Shown here piece after piece: positions 18,231-27,294 of a DNA stretch of 64,000 nt. This DNA comes from Acidobacteriota bacterium. GTDB lineage: Bacteria; Acidobacteriota; Terriglobia; Bryobacterales; Bryobacteraceae. Within the stretch, counting starts at the first letter, position 1; each line of letters opens with the position of its first letter. Below the pieces are notes generated by a model, which was given only the letters and a program-made list of their open reading frames with translations, was not told the origin of the DNA and searched no databases. The position numbers and the translations under genes were made by a program. The stretch spans positions 1 through 64,000 of the forward strand of contig JAFKEE010000061.1 of NCBI GenBank assembly GCA_017307505.1, in the 5' to 3' direction.

Positions 18231-18826
18231 GCTGCCTCTTCCCGGGCGCGAAGCCCGTCAAGGAGTCGTTTCATGGCGCGATGAACCAGCTCGCGAAACT
18301 GTTTTTCGTCCAGGTGGAAGCGGCCGGCCCGGTAGAGCGTGACGTAGCCGTGGGCGAGCGACCAGAGCTGAAGCGCGACCTCCCATGGATCGTCCTGCTG
18401 GAGCTGCCCCTCGGCCATGGCCCTGGCGACGAGGTCGGCAATCGGCGTCAGAGTGGGAGACTGGCGGGCGCGGAAATCGTCTGGAAAGCGGCGCGCGCCT
18501 TCGCGGGGTTTGCAGAAGACGTGATCGAAGACGCGAGCGCGGGCGAAGGCATAGTCGAGGTAGCCGTCCATGCAGTGCAGGATCTGCGTGCGAAGCGGGC
18601 CCCGGTGGCCGCGCGCGTTGATGAATTCGAGGAGTTTGTCGAACTCCGCATCGGTGATCTGGCGCAGCAGCGTCTCGCGGGAGTCGAAGTGGTGATAGAT
18701 CGCCATGGGCGTGATGCCCACGGCAGAGGCCACTTTACGCATGGTGACGGCATCGGGCCCGTCCTGCTCGAGGAGGTCCAGCGCCACGGAAGAGATCCGG
18801 GCCTTCAGATCAGACGGTACAGCCAC
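18224..18826 (-). CDS. TetR-family transcriptional regulator
   Basis: A 200-residue repressor. The N-terminal HTH covers about 8-55 (DAVTMRKVASAVGITPMAIYHHFDSRETLL) and is followed by an all-helical ligand domain. The start is GTG at 18826 with no Shine-Dalgarno. The bases right before it are a palindromic operator, so the message may be leaderless. It overlaps the lnt-like gene by 7 bp, making a two-gene unit. The ligand is unknown; the pairing with a membrane acyltransferase suggests an envelope or lipid signal. Confidence 0.9.
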   Translation of the reverse strand: MAVPSDLKARISSVALDLLEQDGPDAVTMRKVASAVGITPMAIYHHFDSRETLLRQITDAEFDKLLEFINARGHRGPLRTQILHCMDGYLDYAFARARVFDHVFCKPREGARRFPDDFRARQSPTLTPIADLVARAMAEGQLQQDDPWEVALQLWSLAHGYVTLYRAGRFHLDEKQFRELVHRAMKRLLDGLRAREEAAC

Positions 18827-18862
18827 CTATACAGCGTATAGCAGTTTCTATACACTGTATAG
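18827..18862. promoter_or_regulatory. Tandem palindromic TetR operators
   Basis: CTATACAGCGTATAG (18827-18841; arms CTATAC/GTATAG) and CTATACACTGTATAG (18848-18862; arms CTATACA/TGTATAG) share 12 of 15 bases. Their centres are 21 bp apart, two helical turns, so both lie on the same face. The first abuts the GTG start of the TetR gene. Strong candidates for autorepression of the TetR-lnt unit. Confidence 0.82.
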
Positions 18863-18888
18863 TAAATTCTGCGACTGCGTGGGAAAGA

Positions 18889-19971
18889 TCAGAGCGGGTC
18901 GACCACGGCCTCGATGATCCGCAGGCTGCGCTTCGGAGTTTCTCCCTCCAGCTCTTCCTTCTCGAAGGCGTCGAGAACCTCCAGCCCTTCTACGACACGT
19001 CCGAAGATCGTGTACTTTCCATCGAGATGGGGCGCCGGGGCGAGCATCAGGAAGAACGAGGTACTGGCGGAGTCGGGGTCGTCGGAGCGGGCCATGGAGA
19101 GGATGCCGCGCTCGTGTTTGAGGTCCGGGCGGAATTCGCCTTTCACGGTCCGGACCCAGCGGTCAGCGGGATGGGTGGGACTGGGCTCGCGTTTGTCGCC
19201 CATACCGCCCTGAGCGACGAAGCCCTTGATTACGCGATGGAAGGCGGTGCCGTTGTACCAGCCGGTGTCGACGAGCTTGAGGAAGTTCCGCACATGGTTG
19301 GGCGCCCAGTCTGGCTCCAGCTTGAGCTTCATCGTACCGAGAGTAGTCTTCATGGTCACGGTGCGGCGAAGCTGATCGACCGTGGCATCCACGAACGGCT
19401 CAACCTTCTTCATCTCGATGGTGACCTTCAGGATGCGGACCGGCTCGAGGGCGATACCGCTGCCGTCGACCTTTGACTGCGAGATCTTCTCGACGACGTC
19501 CATACCTTCCGTGACACGGCCGAACGTGGAGTACTGTCCATCAAGCGGCGGCTGAGCCTGAACGCAGATGAAGAACTGGCTGCCGTCGCTATTCTTCTGA
19601 TTCGGAATGCGAACCGTGGAGACGGTACCGCGTTCGTGCTTCATATCGCTGAACTCGTCGGCCTGCAGCTTGAGGCCACCGGTACCCCACAAGGTCCGGG
19701 CGCTTTTCGGGTCTTTGAGCAGAGGATCGCCGCCCTGAATGATGCCGTAGGAGATGGTGCGATGGAAGGCGCCGCCATCGTAGTAGCCCTGGCGGGCCCA
19801 CTTCAGGAAGTTTTCGACGTGTTTGGGGGCCTTGTCGGGCGCGAACTCAAACCGGATGGTTCCGGCGCTGGTCGTGATGACCGCTTCCAGGTCGGCCGCA
19901 TTGGATTGGGCGGCGGCCCCAAGCGGGACGAGGACGAGAAGGGGGAGAAGAGCAAGGCGGCTGGAACACAT
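18889..19971 (-). CDS. Secreted double-domain cyclophilin-type peptidyl-prolyl isomerase
   Basis: A 360-residue protein with a signal peptide (MCSSRLALLPLLVLVPLGAAAQ) and two tandem cyclophilin domains, about 27-190 and 200-360. Domain 1 shows GGAFHRTISYGIIQGGDP and GSQFFICVQAQPPLDGQYSTFG. Domain 2 shows GTAFHRVIKGFVAQGG and STSFFLMLAPAPHLDGKYTIFG. The catalytic Arg is present in both FHR motifs. The frame continues to 20070, but the ATG at 19971 directly precedes the signal sequence. Probably a periplasmic folding helper. Confidence 0.9.
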   Translation of the reverse strand: MCSSRLALLPLLVLVPLGAAAQSNAADLEAVITTSAGTIRFEFAPDKAPKHVENFLKWARQGYYDGGAFHRTISYGIIQGGDPLLKDPKSARTLWGTGGLKLQADEFSDMKHERGTVSTVRIPNQKNSDGSQFFICVQAQPPLDGQYSTFGRVTEGMDVVEKISQSKVDGSGIALEPVRILKVTIEMKKVEPFVDATVDQLRRTVTMKTTLGTMKLKLEPDWAPNHVRNFLKLVDTGWYNGTAFHRVIKGFVAQGGMGDKREPSPTHPADRWVRTVKGEFRPDLKHERGILSMARSDDPDSASTSFFLMLAPAPHLDGKYTIFGRVVEGLEVLDAFEKEELEGETPKRSLRIIEAVVDPL

Positions 19972-20061
19972 CTCAAGATCATCGTAGCCCCAGAGCGGGC
20001 GTCCGGTCATCCGGGCATGCCCCACGAGTCTCTCGCGCTGCAATATCGTAGAGGGAAGCCG

Positions 20062-23000
20062 ATGACGCACAAATTCTGGGAACGCCTGCTATTCGCCTGC
20101 CTGGCCGCGGGACTGATTCTGCAAGGACAGCCCGCCTCTCTGCCGGTGGTGCAGAGCCGAACGGGTCCGATCCGGACGGAAACGGTGGCGCTGCCGGAAC
20201 TGAGTCCGGCGAGCCAGTACAGCCTGCTTTACTCGGTGGCACCGCTGAGCGGATTGGGTCCGGACGCGCGGCTCACGGTGCAGGTAGCCCAGGGCACGGC
20301 AGTGCTGGCGGAGAAGGTGCTGCATGCGGGCGACGCCGATTTCTATACGCAGTTCCGGGTGGCGAAGGCGGGCAAGGTGGAGGTGCGGGTCTCGAACTCT
20401 GGCGCCTCGGGCCAGTTCCGGCTGACCGTGAACCGCTGGCCGCTGACCGATGCGGTGCGCCGCGGCCCCAGCCACCGCTGGCAGGACGCGATGGAGATCA
20501 CGCTGGGCAAGACCGTGTTCGCCTCGGGCGACGATGCCCCGTACATCCCACTGCCGGGCACTCTGCGTGCGGCGATTGTCGAGGATCCGTCGCGCACAGA
20601 CTGGTACAAGTTCCACTTCGCGGGCGCGGCTCCGAAGCTGGTGTTCTTCCAGATCGAACTGATGGAGCGCGACCAGGTGCCGGTGAACGTGGCGGTATAC
20701 CGCCTGGCCGCCGGCAAATTGGAAGAGCATTTCCAGGGGGAGGATCCGGTGTCCCTGCCGCACGAAGTGCAGGCGCTGCCGGGCAATAAGTTCATCCCGC
20801 GCATTCTGAGCGAGGCCGGTGATTACTATGTGGCCGTGCGGGCCGCGCATCCGGAGTACAAGCTGAGGACACGGCTGTACGATCCGGCGCCGTACAAGGA
20901 TCCGCAGGTTGCTGTGCGAACGGGTGTCGATTACATCCTGGCGGCCGGCGATTCGTGGCATGCGAACACGCCGAGGCGCGGCGGAACGCTCGATCGCGTG
21001 AACGCCGTGCACCAGGAGACTTCGCTGTGCGTGGCGTGCCACGCGACACACTTCTCGCAGCGAGCCCAGCTCTATGCGACGCGGAACGGGTATCCCGTGG
21101 TGCAGCGGCAGCAGTTGCAGTTTCTCTCGGAGCGGTTCTACAACAACCCGCGACCCTTCTACGGCTTCGAGCAGGAGGGTGCTGTGTGGGCGCGGATGAT
21201 TTCGGCGCCGGCCAATGTTCTCGGCCGCATGGGGCATCTGATGGACCTCTTTGAGAATCAGATCACCGGCGAGCGGCGGGAGAAGTTTCATCAGAGCATC
21301 GCGAAGTATCTGAACCTGTACTACGCCGGGCGCGACAAACTGCCGGGCGACGAGACCAACGGCAATACTCCGCTGGTGAGCGCGCACGAGGTGGCGTGGT
21401 ACGCGTGGACGGAGACTCACGATGCCCGACTGCCGGAGATGGTGGCTCGCGGCGAGGTCAAGAACATGGTGGACCTCTGCTACCAGACGCTGGCGCTGGC
21501 GGAGATGGACAAGGTGCGCTATGAGCAGCAGATCACCAGTAACGCCAGGCGCATCCTGTCTCTGCAGCGTCCGGACGGGCAGTGGGCGATGAATTTCCCT
21601 GCCGGGCAACCGGAAGTGGAGTTTCAAACCGGGCACGCCCTGTGGGCGCTGCACGCGGCGGGCATCCCAGCGGACCATCCGCAGGTGGCCAAGGCCATCA
21701 GTTATCTGTTAGGACGGCAACAGCCGTGGGGCGGCTGGCTGGATCCGCTGCAGTCGTACGAAAACTTCCGCACGCCGTTCCGGGAATCGCAGATGGCGAT
21801 CCTGGCGCTGAGCGCATACTTCCCCAAAGCCAACCGGCCCAAGGGCTGGAATTCTCCGGCAATCAGCGCCCTGTCCAGTGATCCCGTGCAACTGCTGGCG
21901 CAGTTGGATGAGGTGTGGGATCAACCGTCCGCGGCGGTGCTGGCAGGTATTCAGTCGGCCGCGAAGTCGAACGATGCGCTGATCCGGCAGGCGGCGGTGG
22001 AGGCATTGGGACGGCTGGGGCAAGCCGTGGATCCGGCGCTGCTGGGGGATCCGAGCAAGATGGTGCAGCGGACGGCGGCCTGGGCGATCCGGCAATCGTA
22101 CCGGTCGAAGCCGGAGGTTGCGGAGACTCCGGTGCTGACCGCGCTGGCCAGCAAGGATGACCGGGTGCGTTGGGGCGGGGTACGCATCTTCGCCTCTCAC
22201 TTTTCCACGCTGGCGACGCGGGCTCCGTTGGCGGCCGCGCTGGAGAAGCTGATGAATGATCCGGTGCCGGTCATCCGCATGGATGCGGTGAAAGGACTGT
22301 GGCAGTTCTGGTTCTGGAATGCGGATCCGGCTGTGCGGTCGGGGATCGAGGACGCCACGCTGCAGGCGCTGGGGCAGCCGCAACATGCATGGGTCGCACA
22401 GAATCTGCGGCATGCTGTGTACAACCTGGCGGACGAGAACATTCGCTATCTGTACAACAACTGGGTGCCGCTGTTGGGACGGCCCGAGGATCGCGACAGG
22501 GCCATTCGCGGGCGACTGACGGTGGAGTCGCAACTGGCTGCAAAGTTCGCCGCGCTGTTGGAGAAAGGGCCGGAACCCGCGAAGAAAGAACTGCTGCGGG
22601 CCTTGACGGAGCAGCCGCTGCGGCGGGCAGACATCTACGATCTGAAGGCGGACCTGAGCATGCAGGCCCCGCTGGTATATAACCGCATCGGCAATGACAT
22701 CGAGCAAATCACGTTTTTCGGTGAGAGCGCGGAGCGGTTCGCGGCCGCCCTGAGGCCACTGCTCTCGTCGCAGGACGCGGAGATGCGGGCGATGGCGTCG
22801 CGCGCCGTGTACCTGGTGCGATCCACCAGGTTTGGCGACGTGAACCGGCTGGCCGGTGCGACGGGCGAACAGGTGAAGTTCGTCACTGCCAAGATGGAGC
22901 AGATGCCGGAAGGAGCCGAGGTGGCGCGGGCGTTGAAGCCGCCGCCTGTGACGGTGGCGGCCAAAAGCACGGGCACGAAAGCACCGGTGAAGGTCAAACT

Positions 23001-23304
23001 GGACGAGGCGTATTTCCGCGGCTATGTTCAACCCATTCTGGAAAAGCGGGGCAAGGACGGTTACGCCTGTGTCCATTGCCACGCGTCGCATGCCATCTTC
23101 GACGGCACCTACGGCACGGCGATGAAGGTGGTGGATCCCAGCCAGCCGGAGGCGAGTCTGATTCTGATGAAGCCGACGTCGACCTCGGAGTCGGAGGGTG
23201 TGGCGGGGGGCACTACGGTGGCGCACGGCGGCGGCATCCGCTGGGCGAAGGACTCGCCGGAGTATGTGACGATCCTGGAGTGGATCAAGGGCGCCAAGGA
23301 GTAG
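20062..23304 (+). CDS. Large secreted fusion: c-type heme sites, alpha-toroid and HEAT repeats
   Basis: A 1080-residue protein with a signal peptide (LLFACLAAGLILQGQPA). Beta-rich segments at about 30-290 resemble pre-peptidase C-terminal folds (ADFYTQFRVAKAGKVEVRVS). A CVACH heme motif is at Cys323-His327. Residues about 480-590 look like the squalene-cyclase/prenyltransferase toroid (RPDGQWAMNFPAGQPEVEF, QQPWGGWLDPLQSYENF). HEAT-like repeats fill about 610-950. A second heme motif CVHCH is at Cys1003-His1007, with a cytochrome c-like tail. The ATG has GAGGG upstream; the longer frame to 19636 is antisense to the cyclophilin gene. Probably periplasmic; function unknown. Confidence 0.82.
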   Translation: MTHKFWERLLFACLAAGLILQGQPASLPVVQSRTGPIRTETVALPELSPASQYSLLYSVAPLSGLGPDARLTVQVAQGTAVLAEKVLHAGDADFYTQFRVAKAGKVEVRVSNSGASGQFRLTVNRWPLTDAVRRGPSHRWQDAMEITLGKTVFASGDDAPYIPLPGTLRAAIVEDPSRTDWYKFHFAGAAPKLVFFQIELMERDQVPVNVAVYRLAAGKLEEHFQGEDPVSLPHEVQALPGNKFIPRILSEAGDYYVAVRAAHPEYKLRTRLYDPAPYKDPQVAVRTGVDYILAAGDSWHANTPRRGGTLDRVNAVHQETSLCVACHATHFSQRAQLYATRNGYPVVQRQQLQFLSERFYNNPRPFYGFEQEGAVWARMISAPANVLGRMGHLMDLFENQITGERREKFHQSIAKYLNLYYAGRDKLPGDETNGNTPLVSAHEVAWYAWTETHDARLPEMVARGEVKNMVDLCYQTLALAEMDKVRYEQQITSNARRILSLQRPDGQWAMNFPAGQPEVEFQTGHALWALHAAGIPADHPQVAKAISYLLGRQQPWGGWLDPLQSYENFRTPFRESQMAILALSAYFPKANRPKGWNSPAISALSSDPVQLLAQLDEVWDQPSAAVLAGIQSAAKSNDALIRQAAVEALGRLGQAVDPALLGDPSKMVQRTAAWAIRQSYRSKPEVAETPVLTALASKDDRVRWGGVRIFASHFSTLATRAPLAAALEKLMNDPVPVIRMDAVKGLWQFWFWNADPAVRSGIEDATLQALGQPQHAWVAQNLRHAVYNLADENIRYLYNNWVPLLGRPEDRDRAIRGRLTVESQLAAKFAALLEKGPEPAKKELLRALTEQPLRRADIYDLKADLSMQAPLVYNRIGNDIEQITFFGESAERFAAALRPLLSSQDAEMRAMASRAVYLVRSTRFGDVNRLAGATGEQVKFVTAKMEQMPEGAEVARALKPPPVTVAAKSTGTKAPVKVKLDEAYFRGYVQPILEKRGKDGYACVHCHASHAIFDGTYGTAMKVVDPSQPEASLILMKPTSTSESEGVAGGTTVAHGGGIRWAKDSPEYVTILEWIKGAKE

Positions 23305-23305
23305 G

Positions 23306-23341
23306 CGAGAGCCCGGGTGCCGTTGGGCCGCCGGGCTCTCG
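23306..23341. terminator. Bidirectional hairpin between convergent genes
   Basis: CGAGAGCCCGG (23306-23316) pairs perfectly with CCGGGCTCTCG (23331-23341) across a 14-base loop, two bases after one stop codon and 9 bp before the other. It probably ends both transcripts. Confidence 0.7.
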
Positions 23342-23349
23342 AATTGCCG

Positions 23350-26300
23350 TCAGAACGTGAATCGCGCCACCAGTTGCAGGTAACGCGGGGTGCGGCCGGT
23401 CTGGGTGATGTCGATGGTCCCGAAGGTCGCGCTGGTCGATTGTCCCAACAAGCCATTGGCTGGCAGCAGGTTCGCGGAGCCGAAGCCCTTGTCGATGCCC
23501 GAGTCAGCGAATTCCTTGCGGTTGAAGACATTCACAGCCTGCGCCGAGAAGGCCACGGCCATCTTTTCCCCGATCGCGAATCTGCGGTCGAGGGACATGT
23601 TCCAGTTGTTGGTGCCCCAGCCGCGCAGGTTCGAGAAGAAGCGCGGAGCCGTGCCGTACCAGTAGAGGTCGTTCACGATCTGCGTATTGCTGGTGCCGGG
23701 CACTGGCACGGTGAGGGTGCGGCCCGAAAACGCGTGCGGATTGAAGTAAAGGTAGCGGTTCTTCGGCACGACGATGGTGGTGCCGTCGGGCAGAGGGTAG
23801 GCGGTTTTGCCGTCCCCGTAGACGCGATACTTTTCCGGGAGGATGGGATCGCTCAGCAGATCGGGCCGGCCAAAGCCGCTGCCGCCGGTGATGGCGAGAG
23901 GCAGGCCGGCGGAGAAGGTCGTGAGGCCTGACACCTTCCAACCGCCGAGTACCTGTGAGGCAACCGGGGTGTTGGTGAGGAAGCGTTTGCCCTTGCCGAA
24001 GGGCAGGTCGTAGACGTAGTAAATGACCGCGCGGTGCGGGATGTCGCTGTTCGAAACGGAGCGCTCGATCCCGAAGTTATTTACGGTGAAGCCGCTGGCT
24101 CCGCCGCCATTGCCGGTGTTGCCGGAGTTGACGGAAATCGAGTTCCCGAAGTCGATGCTCTTCGACCAGACGTAATTGCCACCGATCTCGAGCCCGTTGG
24201 AGAAACTGCGGCGCAGCGACACCTGGAAGGCGTGATAAGTGGAACTACCGAAACGCTGCTGGAACTTGGTAACCGTGTTGTAGGCGGGGAAAGGCTTGGC
24301 CAGATTCAGCCGCGTGATGGTGTGTCCACCGATGGTGGCGTTGCTGGCCGGGGCGATGCCGTAGAACGGATTGGCGACGAGAGCATTGAGGGGATTCACG
24401 CCGGTGGCGATGTACTCGGCTCGGGCCGAGTTCAAGATCACCTCGGGGATCGCGTTGATACCGTTCACGGGGAACTGCTGGACGATCATGCGTGTGCCTT
24501 TGGTCCCGACATAGGAGACCTGGAGGCTGGTGCCTTTGCCCAGATCGCGCTCGATGGTGAAGTTCCATTGCTGGATGTAGGGCGTGCGCTGATGGCGGTC
24601 GAGGGCAGTGACGCTGTAGCCGAGGTAGCCGGGATTGCTGGGATCCGCGCCAAGAATGGTGCCACCGCCGCTAAACGAGTCGTTGAAGGGCCGGGCCAGG
24701 ATGTCGTAGCCGCTGGCCGGCCGGATGTTTTGAAAGGCGGGATTGCCGAAGCCATCGGTGCCAAAGCCCTGGGCTCCGCTGCCGACGCCGGTGATCTGGT
24801 CGTAGCTGATGCCGTAAGCGGAGCGGATGACGCTCTTGTCGTTGAGGCGCCAGGCGAAGCCGACGCGGGGCGCCCAGTTGCGGTAATCGGGATCGGTCTG
24901 GCCCCGGCCGTTGCCGTTCACGCCGGAGAATTCGTAAAGGCCCGGGGTGCCGGTCGCATTGAGAGCCTGCGTATTGAACTGCGAGAGGCGGTTGTAGCGT
25001 TCGCTGAGAGGGCCCTGGAATTCCCACCGCAGCCCGAGGTTGACGGTAAGCCGGCGCGAGACCTTCCAGTCGTTCTGGGTGTAGCCGCCCAGGTAGACGT
25101 TCCGCAGAGCGAGACGCGGATCGCCGGTGGTGAACTGTCCTCCGCCCACCTGGCCGTTCAGGTTACCTAGGAGGAAATCGGCGAGGACGAAGCCCTGGGA
25201 CTGGTTGTAGGCGAGAGTTGGACAGCCCGGTCCACTGCAGGCGGTGGTGAAGTTGTTCGGGGTGAAGGCGAACGACGGGACGAAGGCCTGGTAGAAGTTG
25301 GTGTAGAGAGGACGGTACTCGCCACCGAATTTGAGGGTCCAGTTGCCGGCGATCTTCGTGTAGCTGCCGGTGAAGGCGTAGTTGCTGGAGTGGTTGTCCC
25401 GCAGTACGAAGTTGCCGATGCCGATCTGCTGATAGGCGCCGCCCACGGCGATGCGCGGGAACGCTCCGCTGGGAGCGACGCTGATCATCTGCTGGGAGAA
25501 GCCGAGGCCGGCGAGGTCAGCATTCAAACCGGAAGACGGCTGCAGCACCAGGTTGATGCGTGTGAGGTTGGCGCGCAGTTCCACGATGCTGGTGGGAGAG
25601 ACGGTCCAGGTGTGGCCCAGCGTGGCGGACCAGTTGTACTGGCTGCCTGGAGCCTGGTCTGTGGCCTGTGGGTCCGTAGTGCGGAACCGGTTGCGCGGCG
25701 TGTTCAGCGTCCAATCGCTGGTATAGCGGAAGAAGGCGTGGTGCTGCGGCGTGAAGTAGTGGTCGAGCTTCACGATGATCTGGTCCAGCCGGTTGTAGGT
25801 CGAGTTGGAGTCGTAGTAGTTCAGCGTCCCGTCGGGGTTCAGGGGCGTAATGTTGGGCAGCGGGTAAAGGTTGATCAGTTTCAGGGCTGTCGGATTGAGC
25901 TGGCTGCTGGGGATCCTGTTCAGCACGCCGCCACTCTGGAACTGCTGCCGCTCCAGGCGGACATTGCTGCCCACGGGGACCACGTTTGTTGTCGACGCGA
26001 AGGGCGCGTAGACATTCCGGTTGACCACCTCCAGCAGGCCGGTGGAGGGGTTCCGCACCTGCACCAGGCTCTGGCTGAAGTCGCCCTGTCGCTCCAGCGC
26101 GGTCGGCATCGTGAGAAAGGCGCTGGCATCCTCCGCCTCGCGCACCCCTTCATACGAGTAAAAGAAGAAGGTTTTGTTGCGGCCGTCGTACAACTTCGGG
26201 ATGATGAGCGGTCCGGAGAAGGTGCCGCCGAAGTCGTTCACATTGAACTTGCCCTTCTTGGCGCCCGTTGCGTTGTTGCCGAAGCTGTTGGCGTTCAGCA

Positions 26301-27129
26301 CGGGATTGCGGAAGTTCTCGTAGACCGAGCCGTGGTACTGGTTCGTGCCCGACTTCGTACCGAAGCTGACCACGCCGCCGCCGGCGCGCCCGAATTCGGC
26401 GGAGTAGGCATTGGTGATGACCTTGTAGTCGCCGATGGCGTCGATGCTGGGTAGCACTGATGCTTCGTTGAAAGCGGGATTCGTGTTCGGGGCGCCGTCC
26501 AGCAGGATTTCGCTGGAGATGGGCCGGCTGCCGTTCACGGTGAAGTTGGAGAACTGCTTGCGCGAGTCGTCACCGACCGCGAAATTCGTCACCGACTCGA
26601 AGCCTTGGCGCGGGACGACGCCCGGCGTTGTGACGACATAGTAGAGTGGGTTTCGCCCGATATTCGGCAGGCTCTCGATGGCCTGCGTGCTGACCGTGGC
26701 GTTGAGATCGGAGGCGTCAGTCTGCAGGCGTTGAGCGCTGGCGACGACTTTCACCGACTCTGTCACCTCGCCCACAGTGAGCGTTACATCAATGCGAGCC
26801 TTGGAGTCGAGGGAGAGAGCGACTCCCGTCTCCTGGTAAGTCTTGAATCCTTTGGCGGAGACCTCGACGTCGTAGGAGCCCGTCGGAAGATTGGGAGCCG
26901 AATAGTCGCCGTTCGTATTCGTACTCGTGGATGTTTCCACGTTGGTCCCCTTGTTTCGAATGCGGACGTTGGCTCCAGGGATGGCGGACCCGCTGGGGTC
27001 GCGGACGTTGCCAAGAATCGTGCCGGTAATTACCTGGGCGGTAGCAGGAAACACCAGACACAATCCCAGCAGGATCAGGAGTATGCAGGGGCGGCACAAG
27101 CGGAAAGGAAAAGTATCGACAGAGATCAT
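23350..27129 (-). CDS. Oar-like TonB-dependent receptor with carboxypeptidase-regulatory domain
   Basis: A 1259-residue outer-membrane protein. The signal peptide (CILLILLGLCLVFPATAQ) is followed by a carboxypeptidase-regulatory-like beta sandwich (about 33-115: GTILGNVRDPSGSAIPGANV, LPTGSYDVEVSAKGFKTY). A plug domain comes next (LPNIGRNPLYYVVTTPGVV, FGRAGGGVVSFGTKSGTNQYHG). A long barrel ends in a terminal Phe (QLVARFTF). AAAGGAGGT lies 9-10 bp before the ATG. Expansion of these receptors is typical of Solibacter-type genomes; substrates are usually oligosaccharides or peptides. It is divergent from a membrane-bound regulator 165 bp away. Confidence 0.93.
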   Translation of the reverse strand: MISVDTFPFRLCRPCILLILLGLCLVFPATAQVITGTILGNVRDPSGSAIPGANVRIRNKGTNVETSTSTNTNGDYSAPNLPTGSYDVEVSAKGFKTYQETGVALSLDSKARIDVTLTVGEVTESVKVVASAQRLQTDASDLNATVSTQAIESLPNIGRNPLYYVVTTPGVVPRQGFESVTNFAVGDDSRKQFSNFTVNGSRPISSEILLDGAPNTNPAFNEASVLPSIDAIGDYKVITNAYSAEFGRAGGGVVSFGTKSGTNQYHGSVYENFRNPVLNANSFGNNATGAKKGKFNVNDFGGTFSGPLIIPKLYDGRNKTFFFYSYEGVREAEDASAFLTMPTALERQGDFSQSLVQVRNPSTGLLEVVNRNVYAPFASTTNVVPVGSNVRLERQQFQSGGVLNRIPSSQLNPTALKLINLYPLPNITPLNPDGTLNYYDSNSTYNRLDQIIVKLDHYFTPQHHAFFRYTSDWTLNTPRNRFRTTDPQATDQAPGSQYNWSATLGHTWTVSPTSIVELRANLTRINLVLQPSSGLNADLAGLGFSQQMISVAPSGAFPRIAVGGAYQQIGIGNFVLRDNHSSNYAFTGSYTKIAGNWTLKFGGEYRPLYTNFYQAFVPSFAFTPNNFTTACSGPGCPTLAYNQSQGFVLADFLLGNLNGQVGGGQFTTGDPRLALRNVYLGGYTQNDWKVSRRLTVNLGLRWEFQGPLSERYNRLSQFNTQALNATGTPGLYEFSGVNGNGRGQTDPDYRNWAPRVGFAWRLNDKSVIRSAYGISYDQITGVGSGAQGFGTDGFGNPAFQNIRPASGYDILARPFNDSFSGGGTILGADPSNPGYLGYSVTALDRHQRTPYIQQWNFTIERDLGKGTSLQVSYVGTKGTRMIVQQFPVNGINAIPEVILNSARAEYIATGVNPLNALVANPFYGIAPASNATIGGHTITRLNLAKPFPAYNTVTKFQQRFGSSTYHAFQVSLRRSFSNGLEIGGNYVWSKSIDFGNSISVNSGNTGNGGGASGFTVNNFGIERSVSNSDIPHRAVIYYVYDLPFGKGKRFLTNTPVASQVLGGWKVSGLTTFSAGLPLAITGGSGFGRPDLLSDPILPEKYRVYGDGKTAYPLPDGTTIVVPKNRYLYFNPHAFSGRTLTVPVPGTSNTQIVNDLYWYGTAPRFFSNLRGWGTNNWNMSLDRRFAIGEKMAVAFSAQAVNVFNRKEFADSGIDKGFGSANLLPANGLLGQSTSATFGTIDITQTGRTPRYLQLVARFTF

Positions 27130-27294
27130 GGGGGACTAACCTCCTTTGTCAGTCTGGGGCGATTGTAGGAGGGGTCCGCGAGGTCAACCAGTGGTTGGAC
27201 GGTACGAGCGGACGGTTTGCTGAAGGTCCGTTAACGTTACCAGCTGCAGTGTTATCATAACCGCGGGCACATATTGGCTTTCAGGGATCCGGGT

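Noticed and set aside
19636-20061. Upstream extension of the heme/HEAT fusion gene by 142 codons
   Set aside because: The region is antisense to the cyclophilin gene, and the ATG at 20062 with GAGGG upstream begins a proper signal peptide.
20089-23226. Two long minus-strand frames opposite the heme/HEAT fusion gene
   Set aside because: The plus-strand product has a signal peptide, two heme motifs and repeat structure; the opposite frames have none.
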